Part shown: piece after piece, positions 34,962-42,422 of the stretch
Layout: each line of letters starts with the position of its first letter
Numbering within the stretch: the first letter of the stretch is position 1
Assembly: GCA_009691415.1 (NCBI GenBank)
Contig: SICP01000009.1
Location: forward strand, 1-52,263
Reading direction: 5' to 3'
Length of the DNA stretch: 52,263 nt
Source of the DNA: Candidatus Margulisiibacteriota bacterium
GTDB lineage: Bacteria; Margulisbacteria; Marinamargulisbacteria; SXXA01; SICP01
Program-made: the position numbers and the translations under genes
Notes under the pieces: model-generated
What the model was told of the DNA's origin: nothing
Database searches by the model: none
The model's input: only the letters and a program-made list of their open reading frames with translations

Positions 34962-35494
34962 GCAAAGAAATTTTCCTTTCTCAAGATGTGATAGAGGCGA
35001 AGATTTATGTTTTTCGTGGCATGAAGGTGATGCTGGATAGAGATCTGGCGGTTATGTATGGTGTTGAAACGCGCTCTCTTAATCAGGCTGTGAAACGGGC
35101 GATTGATCGATTTCCTTTAGATTTTATGTTTCAACTTACCTTACAAGAATTTGAAGATTGGAAATCACAAATTGTGATATCCAATTCTGAGAAAATGGGA
35201 TTGAGGAAATTGCCGTATGTGTTTACCGAGCAGGGTGTCGCGATGCTATCAAGTGTTTTACGGAGCCCTCGTGCTATTGCTGTAAATGTACAGATCATGC
35301 GGATTTTCGTGCAAATGAGACGTGCTTCTTTAACTAATCATGAGATTTTGTTGAAGTTACAGTTTATTGAGAAACAGCTTTTGGTGCATGATGTTAAACA
35401 TCGTCAAAATGATCAACAGTTTCAGGTTGTTTTCGAAGCTATTAAGCATATGTTTCAATCGGAAATAAAAGAAAAAAAGATAGGGTTTTTGTAA
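34958..35494 (+). CDS. ORF6N-domain protein
   Basis: 178 residues with an N-terminal ORF6N domain (about 8-100): VFRGMKVMLDRDLAVMYGVETR, here split as IYVFRGMKVMLDRDLAVMYG followed by VETRSLNQAVKR, and later LPYVFTEQGVAMLSSVLRS. A helical C-terminus (LKLQFIEKQLLVHDVKHRQ) may be a coiled coil. ORF6N domains are DNA-binding modules of phage antirepressors and chromosomal accessory genes. Its ATG overlaps the valS stop (ATGA), so it is translated with valS, an odd partnership. Confidence 0.88.
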   Translation: MSKEIFLSQDVIEAKIYVFRGMKVMLDRDLAVMYGVETRSLNQAVKRAIDRFPLDFMFQLTLQEFEDWKSQIVISNSEKMGLRKLPYVFTEQGVAMLSSVLRSPRAIAVNVQIMRIFVQMRRASLTNHEILLKLQFIEKQLLVHDVKHRQNDQQFQVVFEAIKHMFQSEIKEKKIGFL

Positions 35495-36178
35495 ATGAGA
35501 AGTAGTAGTGTAGTTAGATTTTTTTTTCATCTTTTCCATCCTGAAAATCCGTTAATCTGGTTAATCCTGATTCTGACTTTTTTTTCGGTTAGCCTATACG
35601 GACAAGTTGTTTTGCCGACGTCTAATAGTTTTGTTGTGCAGCCTATTTCGAGGCCGCCGTCGGTTGTTTTTTCGGTGGATGAAATGTTAGTGAATTCTCT
35701 TTTATCTGCGATGGGGCCGATCTCTGGATCCACGACAGTTAATGTGCCGATGTTGTCAGGCAAGGCGCATTGGACTGTTAAAAATCCTAAGATTCAATTC
35801 TTGAATAACGATGCTTTTTTTACGGCGAATGTTGCGGTAAATATGGGCGTGTTGGGTACCAATAGTGAAGCGAAAGGGTCTTTGGCTGTGACGTATAATG
35901 TGGCACAGAATTTGATTCAGCTTTCGCCTAAGAATGCGTTTGTAGATTTATATTTTGATGTCTTGGGACAACGCATTAATTTTGCACGTTTAGATATGGC
36001 CACGTTCTATAAAAAACCTTTGATTTTTGCGGGACCTCAGTTGATGAAATCTGCCGTTTTGGTGCCGATGCCCGATGGTAAAACGAAACAGGTTTTCTTG
36101 GCACCAGAGAAAGCCACTGTTTCGTTTTTGCCGCGGATGTTGTCGGTTAGCTTGTGGTTGCGGCCTGAAGTGAAGTAG
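35495..36178 (+). CDS. Exported protein of unknown function, 227 aa
   Basis: The ATG directly follows the ORF6N stop, with AGGG about 9 nt upstream. The N-terminus has a long hydrophobic stretch (NPLIWLILILTFFSVSLYG), a signal peptide or anchor. The rest is beta-rich with amphipathic strands (AHWTVKNPKIQFLNND, SLAVTYNVAQNLIQLS, FVDLYFDVLGQRINFA), which recalls lipid-binding tubular (TULIP or DUF1439-like) periplasmic proteins, but that is only an impression. Co-transcription with valS and ORF6N is likely from spacing. Confidence 0.7.
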   Translation: MRSSSVVRFFFHLFHPENPLIWLILILTFFSVSLYGQVVLPTSNSFVVQPISRPPSVVFSVDEMLVNSLLSAMGPISGSTTVNVPMLSGKAHWTVKNPKIQFLNNDAFFTANVAVNMGVLGTNSEAKGSLAVTYNVAQNLIQLSPKNAFVDLYFDVLGQRINFARLDMATFYKKPLIFAGPQLMKSAVLVPMPDGKTKQVFLAPEKATVSFLPRMLSVSLWLRPEVK

Positions 36179-36186
36179 TCGTCTAT

Positions 36187-36255
36187 TGTAAAGAAAATGC
36201 GAAAAACTTTACATGTGAAGCTTTTATTGTAAAGAAAAGTATGGTTTCCTTTACA
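36187..36255. promoter_or_regulatory. Doubled operator upstream of fic
   Basis: Two inverted repeats of TGTAAAG and CTTTACA lie in tandem: 36187-36193 with 36207-36213 (13-nt spacer), and 36228-36234 with 36249-36255 (14-nt spacer). The second ends 1 nt before the fic ATG. There is no Shine-Dalgarno sequence, so a transcript would be nearly leaderless. Occupancy of the second site would cover the start of transcription. Autoregulation by the winged helix of the Fic protein is an inference. Confidence 0.75.
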
Positions 36256-36256
36256 T

Positions 36257-37330
36257 ATGGCTGAATTCATTTTATTAAATTTGCCTCCACAGGTTAATTT
36301 TGAAAGTCCTTTAATTTTGAAATCTTTGGCTTCTGCACATCGATATTTGGCGGAATTAAAGGGCTTGTCTCATGTTATGCCCAATCAGGGTATTTTGATA
36401 AATTCTCTAATTTTGCAAGAGGCGAAGGATAGTTCTGCAATTGAAAATATTGTGACGACTTACGACATGCTTTATCAGGCAGAAATTTTTCCAGAGGGTT
36501 CCTTAAATGCATCTGCTAAGGAGGTGCGGGATTATGCGTCAGCTTTGCGGGTTGGTTATGATCTGGTTAATGGGCATAATATTTTGTCTAATAATCATAT
36601 TCTAACGATTCAGCAAGAATTGGAAAAAAACAATGCTGGATTTCGTAGGTTGCCAGGTACAGAAATTAAAAATAGGCAAACGGATGAAGTTGTTTATACG
36701 CCTCCCCAAGAATTTGATCGGATTCAGAATTTTATGTCGAATTTAGAAGCTTATATTAATGATGATGCTATTCATGATGTTGATCCTTTAATTAAAATGG
36801 CGATTATACATTTTCAATTTGAGAGTATTCATCCTTTTTATGATGGCAATGGTCGAACTGGTCGTATCATTAATGTTCTTTATCTTGTACTTAAAAATCT
36901 TTTGGATATTCCAATTCTGTATTTGAGTCATTTTATTATTCATAATAGAGCAGATTATTATCGATTATTACAAGCTGTTCGAGATGATAATGATTGGGAG
37001 GCATGGGTTTTATTTATGGTGCGTGCTGTTGAGGAAACTTCGAAGCGTACTATTCAAACAGTTAAACAAATTAGAGCTTGTTTTCTGGATTATAAGTCTC
37101 GGATTCGAGGTAATTATCGGTTTTATAGTCAAGATTTGATTAATGTTCTTTTTACACATCCATATACAATGGTTTCTTATCTAGAAAAGAGCTTAAATAT
37201 TAGTCGGCCAACTGCCACAAAATATTTAGAAACCTTGGTTTCTGGCGGTTTTTTGGAAAAAAAGACGGTAGGGAGGGCTAACTATTATATTAACCATGCC
37301 TTATTTAGTATTTTGGTTATTAACGATTAA
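36257..37330 (+). CDS. Fic family AMP-transferase with C-terminal winged helix
   Basis: 357 residues. An N-terminal Fic_N region carries the inhibitory-helix motif S-x-x-x-E-N (Ser59 to Asn64, in SSAIENIVTTYDM). The Fic core has the complete catalytic motif HPFYDGNGRTGR (192-203), with His192 as base, so it should be able to transfer AMP from ATP to a protein hydroxyl. The C-terminal about 70 residues (TMVSYLEKSLNISRPTATKYL, here only the part LNISRPTATKYLETL is the recognition helix) form a winged helix. An internally inhibited, DNA-binding Fic is the class II architecture, so no separate antitoxin is needed. It converges on the aldolase gene with 3 bp between stops. Confidence 0.93.
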   Translation: MAEFILLNLPPQVNFESPLILKSLASAHRYLAELKGLSHVMPNQGILINSLILQEAKDSSAIENIVTTYDMLYQAEIFPEGSLNASAKEVRDYASALRVGYDLVNGHNILSNNHILTIQQELEKNNAGFRRLPGTEIKNRQTDEVVYTPPQEFDRIQNFMSNLEAYINDDAIHDVDPLIKMAIIHFQFESIHPFYDGNGRTGRIINVLYLVLKNLLDIPILYLSHFIIHNRADYYRLLQAVRDDNDWEAWVLFMVRAVEETSKRTIQTVKQIRACFLDYKSRIRGNYRFYSQDLINVLFTHPYTMVSYLEKSLNISRPTATKYLETLVSGGFLEKKTVGRANYYINHALFSILVIND

Positions 37331-37333
37331 TAT

Positions 37334-37978
37334 CTATTTCTGCCACGCCTTGGCGTCTTCCAAAAATGCTTTGATGCCACTTTCTGTGAGGGGATGATTG
37401 AAGATTTGCATGAGGGTTGCGGGTGGAACGGTTGCGACGTCTGCTCCAATTGTTGCGGCGTCTAGGAGGTGAATAGGGCTTCTGACGCTGGCGACTAGGA
37501 TTTGGGTGTCGAATTCGTAGTTGTCGTAGATGTCTCGGATTTGTGAGATGAGTTCCATGCCGTAGTGGCTGATGTCGTCGAGTCTGCCAACGAAGGGGGA
37601 GATGTAGGTAGCGCCGGCTTTGGCTGCGATGAGGGCTTGGAGTGGAGAGAAGCAGAGGGTGACGTTGGTTTTGTGGCCTTGGCTTGAGAGTTCGCGGACG
37701 GCTTTCATGCCTTCTGGTGACATGATGACTTTAATGACGATATTTTTGCCCCATTTGAGGTAGGTTTTGGCTTCTTTTAGCATGCCTTCTGCGTCTTCAC
37801 TGAGCGTTTCTACGGAGACTGGGCCTGAGATGAGTTCGCTTATTTCTCTGATGGTAGCTTCGTGATCGCGGCCTGCTTTTTTGATGAGGGTGGGGTTGGT
37901 GGTGACACCGTTTACGAGGCCCATATCGTTGGCTTTTTTGATGGCGCTGATGTCGGCTGTATCGATGAAAAATTGCAT
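37334..37978 (-). CDS. fsa: Transaldolase / fructose-6-phosphate aldolase-like
   Basis: 214 residues, the short TalC/FSA subfamily. MQFFIDTADISAIKKAND, GVTTNPTLIKKAG and the Schiff-base Lys83 in NIVIKVIMSPEG are clear; later SPFVGRLDDISHYG closes the barrel. This subfamily includes both transaldolases and fructose-6-phosphate aldolases, which sequence alone does not separate here. AAGGAG lies 8 nt before the ATG. It is the last gene of a run fabZ-lpxA, lpxB, pseudopilin, aldolase on the minus strand. Confidence 0.92.
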   Translation of the reverse strand: MQFFIDTADISAIKKANDMGLVNGVTTNPTLIKKAGRDHEATIREISELISGPVSVETLSEDAEGMLKEAKTYLKWGKNIVIKVIMSPEGMKAVRELSSQGHKTNVTLCFSPLQALIAAKAGATYISPFVGRLDDISHYGMELISQIRDIYDNYEFDTQILVASVRSPIHLLDAATIGADVATVPPATLMQIFNHPLTESGIKAFLEDAKAWQK

Positions 37979-38006
37979 AGTAGTCTCCTTGGTTTTGCCT
38001 GGTGAT

Positions 38007-38354
38007 TTATTCGAGTTTGCCGTGTTTGGCTTCCATGGCTTCTAGGTTTACTTGGCCATGGGCGTTGATTTCCCAATCATATCCGTAGACATCTTTTGTG
38101 GGAACCCCTTGTGGAAAATAATCTTCAAAATGGGTGGACCAGGTAGATAAATTTCCGCTTGGAATGGGATAGGTGTTGTTTTGGAAATGATAGAGTTCGA
38201 GTTGGGCATTAATGAATTGCCGTTGGGATTTATGGTTTTTTTGCTTGCTTTCGGTGGCGGCAGAGGCCATTTTTGGGACGATGATCAGGGCCAATATTCC
38301 GATGACGCTGAGTACGATACAGAGTTCAACGAGTGTAAAGTTTTTTTTAGTCAT
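38007..38354 (-). CDS. Type IV pilin-like / pseudopilin with Asn at position -1
   Basis: 115 residues with a class III signal: MTKKN then FTLVELCIVLSVIGILALIIV, giving the conserved Phe1 and Glu5 and the hydrophobic alpha1 helix. The residue before Phe1 is Asn (codon AAC) where prepilin peptidase normally requires Gly or, rarely, Ala. The C-terminal part (YGYDWEINAHGQ) resembles GspG-like pseudopilins. Its ATG overlaps the lpxB stop by 4 nt and has AAAGGAG as ribosome site. No other pilus or secretion gene is nearby. Confidence 0.85.
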   Translation of the reverse strand: MTKKNFTLVELCIVLSVIGILALIIVPKMASAATESKQKNHKSQRQFINAQLELYHFQNNTYPIPSGNLSTWSTHFEDYFPQGVPTKDVYGYDWEINAHGQVNLEAMEAKHGKLE

Positions 38355-39454
38355 GAGGGCTCCTTTAAAAGTGCCGTGGCAATGCTTTGAAAGGGGTTGG
38401 GATCTTTGGTGAATTTTTTGAGGATTTCTGGGTAGTGATCCAGCATTTTATGGTCTAGTTTTGTTATGGTTTCGGCAATTTTTGTTGGATCAAAATTTTG
38501 TATAAATTCTGGGATGATGGTTTGGTTCATGACGATGTTAGGTAGTGCGATTCGGGGGAGTTTTACTTTCAGAATGTGTGTTCCAAGCCAGAAAGTGATA
38601 GGAGAGACGGCACCTAAAACGATCATGGGCGTGTAGGTAAGTAGTGCTTCGAGCGTGACTGTTCCCGCGACGCAGAGGAGGAGCCTGGTGTTTGCAAGAA
38701 GATCGGGAGAGGTGGCGTCTTTAAATTGTATATTTTGGATGGGATATTTTTTGAGGTAGTGATCAATTAATTTTTTTATGGTGGGATTCATGACGGCTAT
38801 TTGAATGGGAGACGTAGTAGGGTTCTTTTGTAGAATTTGTATGGCTTTAAGCATGGCTGGAAAATGATAGTGAATTTCTTGGTCTCGGGAGCCTGGGAAT
38901 AGTGTGAGTATATGTCTATGTTTCGTTTGTTCTGGATTGGTCATGGGTGGGCGAATGGATAGTAGCGGATGTCCGAAATAATAGACTCTGGGATGAAGTG
39001 GGCGATAGAGCTCGTATTCTTGCTCAAAAATAGTGAAAATGGTGTGGCTGTATTTGGCGATTTTTTGGGCGCTTCGGGTGTCTTTCCAAATCCAAAAATT
39101 GGGACTGATAAACGTGTAGATTGGGATGTTGTATTTTTGGAGAATAGTAGCGATTTGGAAATTGGCGTGTTGAAAATCAATTAAGATGGCTTTGTTGATC
39201 GGGGTGGTTTCGAGATAGGCTTCGAGTGCTTGTAAGAAAATTTTGGTTTGGCGTCTTTTTTTCCAGTGTTCCCAATTTCCCATAGCGTGTGAGTAGGCAC
39301 TTTCGTAGACGAAGTAATCTGTTTGGGCTTTGAGTTGGGTGCCTCCTATTCCGTGAAGACTTATTTTGGGGTCTTTGTTTTTTAGGGTTTCGGCAAGTTT
39401 GCTGGCGTATTGGTCGCCCGATACTTCTCCGGCGATAATCAGTATGTTTTGCAT
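38351..39454 (-). CDS. lpxB: Lipid-A-disaccharide synthase
   Basis: A 367-residue GT19 glycosyltransferase that joins UDP-2,3-diacylglucosamine and lipid X to make the lipid A disaccharide. The N-terminal IIAGEVSGDQYASKL motif is diagnostic, HGIGGTQLKAQ and FISPNFWIWKDTR replace the common SPSVWAW-type stretch, and TLFPGSRDQEIHYHFPAML is the second-domain glycine motif. It follows fabZ-lpxA with 1 nt between stop and start. lpxC, lpxD and lpxH or lpxI are not in the window. Confidence 0.94.
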   Translation of the reverse strand: MQNILIIAGEVSGDQYASKLAETLKNKDPKISLHGIGGTQLKAQTDYFVYESAYSHAMGNWEHWKKRRQTKIFLQALEAYLETTPINKAILIDFQHANFQIATILQKYNIPIYTFISPNFWIWKDTRSAQKIAKYSHTIFTIFEQEYELYRPLHPRVYYFGHPLLSIRPPMTNPEQTKHRHILTLFPGSRDQEIHYHFPAMLKAIQILQKNPTTSPIQIAVMNPTIKKLIDHYLKKYPIQNIQFKDATSPDLLANTRLLLCVAGTVTLEALLTYTPMIVLGAVSPITFWLGTHILKVKLPRIALPNIVMNQTIIPEFIQNFDPTKIAETITKLDHKMLDHYPEILKKFTKDPNPFQSIATALLKEPS

Positions 39455-39455
39455 C

Positions 39456-40697
39456 TTAATCGGTGAGCGTTTCTGTATCGGCGGCTTCTTTTTTGAGGGT
39501 TAGGCCACGGGGAGAATCGGCTAAGCAAAAATCAATTAAATGTTTGGCATTTTCAGAGATGGGGGTGAGTGCCTGAATGTCTTTTTTGGCTTCTGAAAAT
39601 ACTTTGCTGGATCGAAAAATAGTTCGGAAAATGTGTTTAATTTCGGTGATTTCGCTAGCAGAAGATCCACTGCGTTTGAGGCCGATGGCGTTGATATTTC
39701 GGGTCACGGCGGGATTGCCTTCGCATAATGTAAACGGGGCAATGTCTTGTGTAATGCGGGAGTATCCACCGACCATGGCGCCTTTGCCAATCCGTGTGAA
39801 TTGATGGACGCCTGTCATGCCTCCGATAATTGCTCGGTCTTCAATCGTACAATGACCTGCGAAATTACAGGTGTTGGCAATAATAATATTATTTCCCAAA
39901 ATACAATTATGCCCGACATGTACACTGGTCATCAAAATGTTGTCGGATCCAATAATAGTGGCTGTGTCTTTGCCTGTGGATCGGTTAATAGTGACGTATT
40001 CGCGAATGTCATTGCGATCGCCAATAATGACGGAGGTGCGTTCGCCTTTGTATTTTAAATCTTGTGCGTTGGAGCCAATGACCGTGCCAAAATGAATATG
40101 GCAGTCTTCTCCGATTTGGGTATCTCGCTCGATCAAAATATTGGCTTCTAAAACGGTTCGATCTCCGATGATCACGTTTTCTCCAATCATGGTGTATGGG
40201 CCGACGACCACGTCTTTTCCGAGACTCGCAGATGCGTGAACAGAGGCCGTGGGGTGTATGTGTGGGCGGGACGCTTTACTGGTCATCGCGTAGATGAAGG
40301 TGCATTCTGCGATGACTTTTCCGTCTACCAATGCCTTGGCTTCTACGGTGATTTCATTGAGCTTGAGTTTGGTGACATCGGTTTCGACTCTCAGCTGATC
40401 ACCGGCATAGGCTGATTTTTTGAAGTGTACATTTTTGAGTTCGTCGTAGAGAGGGAGCTGGGTAGAAAATTCGGGGTCTTTTGAAAAAATCGCGGCTGCT
40501 GTTTGTGCCATGGCTTCGATGATCATACTTGCTGGCATGATGGGATGTTGGGGGAAATGGCCTTGCATCCAAGGGTCCATGAGGGAAATATTTTTGATGC
40601 CTACGGCGCGTTTACGATTTTCCCATTCGATGAGTGCGTCGAGAAGTAAAAAGGGATATCGGTGTGGGATAAAATCGGTAATTAATAAATTCTGCAT
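39456..40697 (-). CDS. FabZ-LpxA fusion: hydroxyacyl-ACP dehydratase and UDP-GlcNAc acyltransferase
   Basis: 413 residues in one open frame. Residues 1-140 are a FabZ hot-dog domain: PHRYPFLLLD, catalytic His47 in GHFPQHP, and Glu61 in IIEAMAQ, with PA in place of the usual PG. Residues about 144-413 are LpxA: left-handed beta-helix hexapeptides (VVVGPYTMIGENVIIG, ASVHASASLGKDV), catalytic His263 in HVGHNCILGN, and the C-terminal NAIGLKRSGSSASEI helix region. FabZ dehydrates 3-hydroxyacyl-ACP, the same substrate LpxA transfers to UDP-GlcNAc, so the fusion joins the branch point of fatty acid and lipid A synthesis. The ATG at 40697 follows an extended -10. Confidence 0.94.
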   Translation of the reverse strand: MQNLLITDFIPHRYPFLLLDALIEWENRKRAVGIKNISLMDPWMQGHFPQHPIMPASMIIEAMAQTAAAIFSKDPEFSTQLPLYDELKNVHFKKSAYAGDQLRVETDVTKLKLNEITVEAKALVDGKVIAECTFIYAMTSKASRPHIHPTASVHASASLGKDVVVGPYTMIGENVIIGDRTVLEANILIERDTQIGEDCHIHFGTVIGSNAQDLKYKGERTSVIIGDRNDIREYVTINRSTGKDTATIIGSDNILMTSVHVGHNCILGNNIIIANTCNFAGHCTIEDRAIIGGMTGVHQFTRIGKGAMVGGYSRITQDIAPFTLCEGNPAVTRNINAIGLKRSGSSASEITEIKHIFRTIFRSSKVFSEAKKDIQALTPISENAKHLIDFCLADSPRGLTLKKEAADTETLTD

Positions 40698-40704
40698 AAA
40701 GTTG

Positions 40705-40755
40705 ATTCTATCATTTAGGGCATTTCTTGTGTATTGGGCACTTTGCACTTATCAT
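40705..40755. promoter_or_regulatory. Divergent promoters of fabZ-lpxA and the epimerase gene
   Basis: In the 64-bp spacer, the reverse strand has an extended -10 TGaTAGAAT (40705-40713), 7 nt before the fabZ-lpxA ATG. The forward strand has TTGTGT (40727-40732), a 17-bp spacer and TATCAT (40750-40755), 6 nt before the epimerase ATG. Neither start codon has a Shine-Dalgarno sequence. Confidence 0.6.
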
Positions 40756-40761
40756 AACGCG

Positions 40762-41700
40762 ATGGCAGAAAAACTCTTTATTACAGGATCAGCGGGATGT
40801 ATTGGTCACTATCTTTTGGATCGATTTGTAGACAATCCGGCTTACGAATTGCATTTGCTTTTACGTGAGAAAAGTCGACTTAAGTTTGATGCTAAGTTGT
40901 TTTCCAATATTATTATTCATCGGTGTGATATGTCGGATATTGAGACGTTGGCTGATGTATTGTCAGAGATGGATTATGTGGTGCATATCGCGACATCTTG
41001 GGGTGATTCTGAGCAGGTTTGGATTTCAAACGTTGATAAGACACTCGCGCTTTTTGCATTGTGTACACGTGCAAAACGCATTGTCTATTTTTCGACAGCC
41101 AGTATTTTAGGGCCAGGGAATTTACCTATTGCGGCTGCGGGTGAATTTGGTTCGGGGTATGTACGTTCTAAGTACAAAGCCTATTCGTTGCTTCCAGAAT
41201 CACCTGCTTATGAACGTATTGTGACGGTATTTCCGACGATGGTTTTTGGGGGCGATAAAACGCATCCGTATTCGCATATTAGCGAAGGGGTTGTGCCTAA
41301 TATACGGTACTTAAAATGGCTTCGTTTTTTTGATGTGGATGTGTCGTTTCATTTTATGCACGCGGTGGATTTGGCGACGATGGTGGAGGCAATGTTATTT
41401 AAGCCGTTGGATAAAAAAGCATATGTTTTAGGACATCCTGTTGTGACAGCACGTGAAGTGTTTCGGACGTTGGGGCAGGTCTTTGGTGTGTCTATTCCGT
41501 TTCATATTCGGATTACATCTCAGTTTGTATTTATGTTGTGTAAATTTTTTAGAATTAAGCTCGGAACGTGGGAAAAATATTTGATTGAAAATCCCCATTT
41601 TGAATATGATGTAGTGCGTCCAGAAGATTTTGGTTATGTTTCAGCGTTGCCTACTTTGAAGACTTTATTGGTAGATATTAAGGAGCAAGCAGGCGCATGA
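40762..41700 (+). CDS. NAD-dependent epimerase/dehydratase (extended SDR)
   Basis: 312 residues from the ATG at 40762; the frame is open farther back but that part lies inside fabZ-lpxA on the other strand. The Rossmann motif is GSAGCIG (9-15), the Asp-containing MDYVVHIA strand follows, and the catalytic Tyr-x3-Lys is YVRSK, with STASILG as the Ser-bearing strand. It belongs to the extended SDR group acting on nucleotide-sugars or steroid-like substrates; the true substrate is not evident. The stop overlaps the next gene by 4 nt. Confidence 0.85.
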   Translation: MAEKLFITGSAGCIGHYLLDRFVDNPAYELHLLLREKSRLKFDAKLFSNIIIHRCDMSDIETLADVLSEMDYVVHIATSWGDSEQVWISNVDKTLALFALCTRAKRIVYFSTASILGPGNLPIAAAGEFGSGYVRSKYKAYSLLPESPAYERIVTVFPTMVFGGDKTHPYSHISEGVVPNIRYLKWLRFFDVDVSFHFMHAVDLATMVEAMLFKPLDKKAYVLGHPVVTAREVFRTLGQVFGVSIPFHIRITSQFVFMLCKFFRIKLGTWEKYLIENPHFEYDVVRPEDFGYVSALPTLKTLLVDIKEQAGA

Positions 41701-42422
41701 AATTACGTATTCAGAAACATTTATCGCAAGAAGGGATTTTGTCGCGCCGTAAAGCAGAAGAGTATTTATTAAAAGGTTGGATCAAAGTGAATGGCGAAGT
41801 GGTAACGACGCCGGGTACGATGGTTGATCCGTTTCGAGATAAAATCGAGTTGTCCCCGCACGTTAGGGCGATTCAAAAACAACACAAGTATTTGGCCTAT
41901 TATAAACCGCGTGGCATTGTGACCAATTTGCCGCAACGGGGTGAAAGAGAGATTAAAGATTTGTTGCCCCCCAAATATAAAAATTTACATGCCATTGGGC
42001 GTTTGGATAAAGAGTCCGAAGGGCTTATTTTGCTTACAAATGACGGGGTGTTTGCGAATAGTTTATTGAATGCAGGCAAGGCTCATGAGCGGATTTATCA
42101 CGTCACGATTGACCGTATTTTGACGCCGATTATGCAAGAAAAACTAGAGACGGGCATGTTGCTATTTGGCGAAATGACCAAGCCCATAAAAGTGAAAATG
42201 ATAACGCCAAAACAGTATGGATTGACCATGATTGAGGGAAAAAATCGTCAGATTCGTCGTATGATGGAAATGCTGGGTGCAAAAGTTTTGGAGCTGAAGC
42301 GCGTACGATTTGGGAAAGTATCTATTGATACGTTAACGCCCGATAAATTTCGCGAATTGCATCCAGATGAGTTGGTCTTGCTTAGGGAATTTGGTAAGGA
42401 AAAATATCAATCAGAGCTCTAG
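41697..42422 (+). CDS. RsuA/RluB-family pseudouridine synthase
   Basis: 241 residues. An N-terminal S4 RNA-binding domain (LRIQKHLSQEGILSRRKAEE, about 1-50) is followed by the catalytic domain with Asp104 in GRLDKESEGLILLTNDG and the later motif GKNRQIRRMMEMLG. It isomerises uridine in ribosomal RNA; members include RsuA (16S) and RluB/RluE/RluF (23S), which I do not separate. AAGGAG lies about 11 nt before the ATG, within the preceding gene, and the two overlap by 4 nt (ATGA). It converges on the DUF4143 gene with a 12-bp overlap of coding ends. Confidence 0.92.
   Translation: MKLRIQKHLSQEGILSRRKAEEYLLKGWIKVNGEVVTTPGTMVDPFRDKIELSPHVRAIQKQHKYLAYYKPRGIVTNLPQRGEREIKDLLPPKYKNLHAIGRLDKESEGLILLTNDGVFANSLLNAGKAHERIYHVTIDRILTPIMQEKLETGMLLFGEMTKPIKVKMITPKQYGLTMIEGKNRQIRRMMEMLGAKVLELKRVRFGKVSIDTLTPDKFRELHPDELVLLREFGKEKYQSEL

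Noticed and set aside
40510-40761. Upstream extension of the epimerase reading frame
   Set aside because: It lies opposite the well-defined FabZ start and adds 84 residues unlike any SDR. The ATG at 40762 directly precedes the Rossmann motif.
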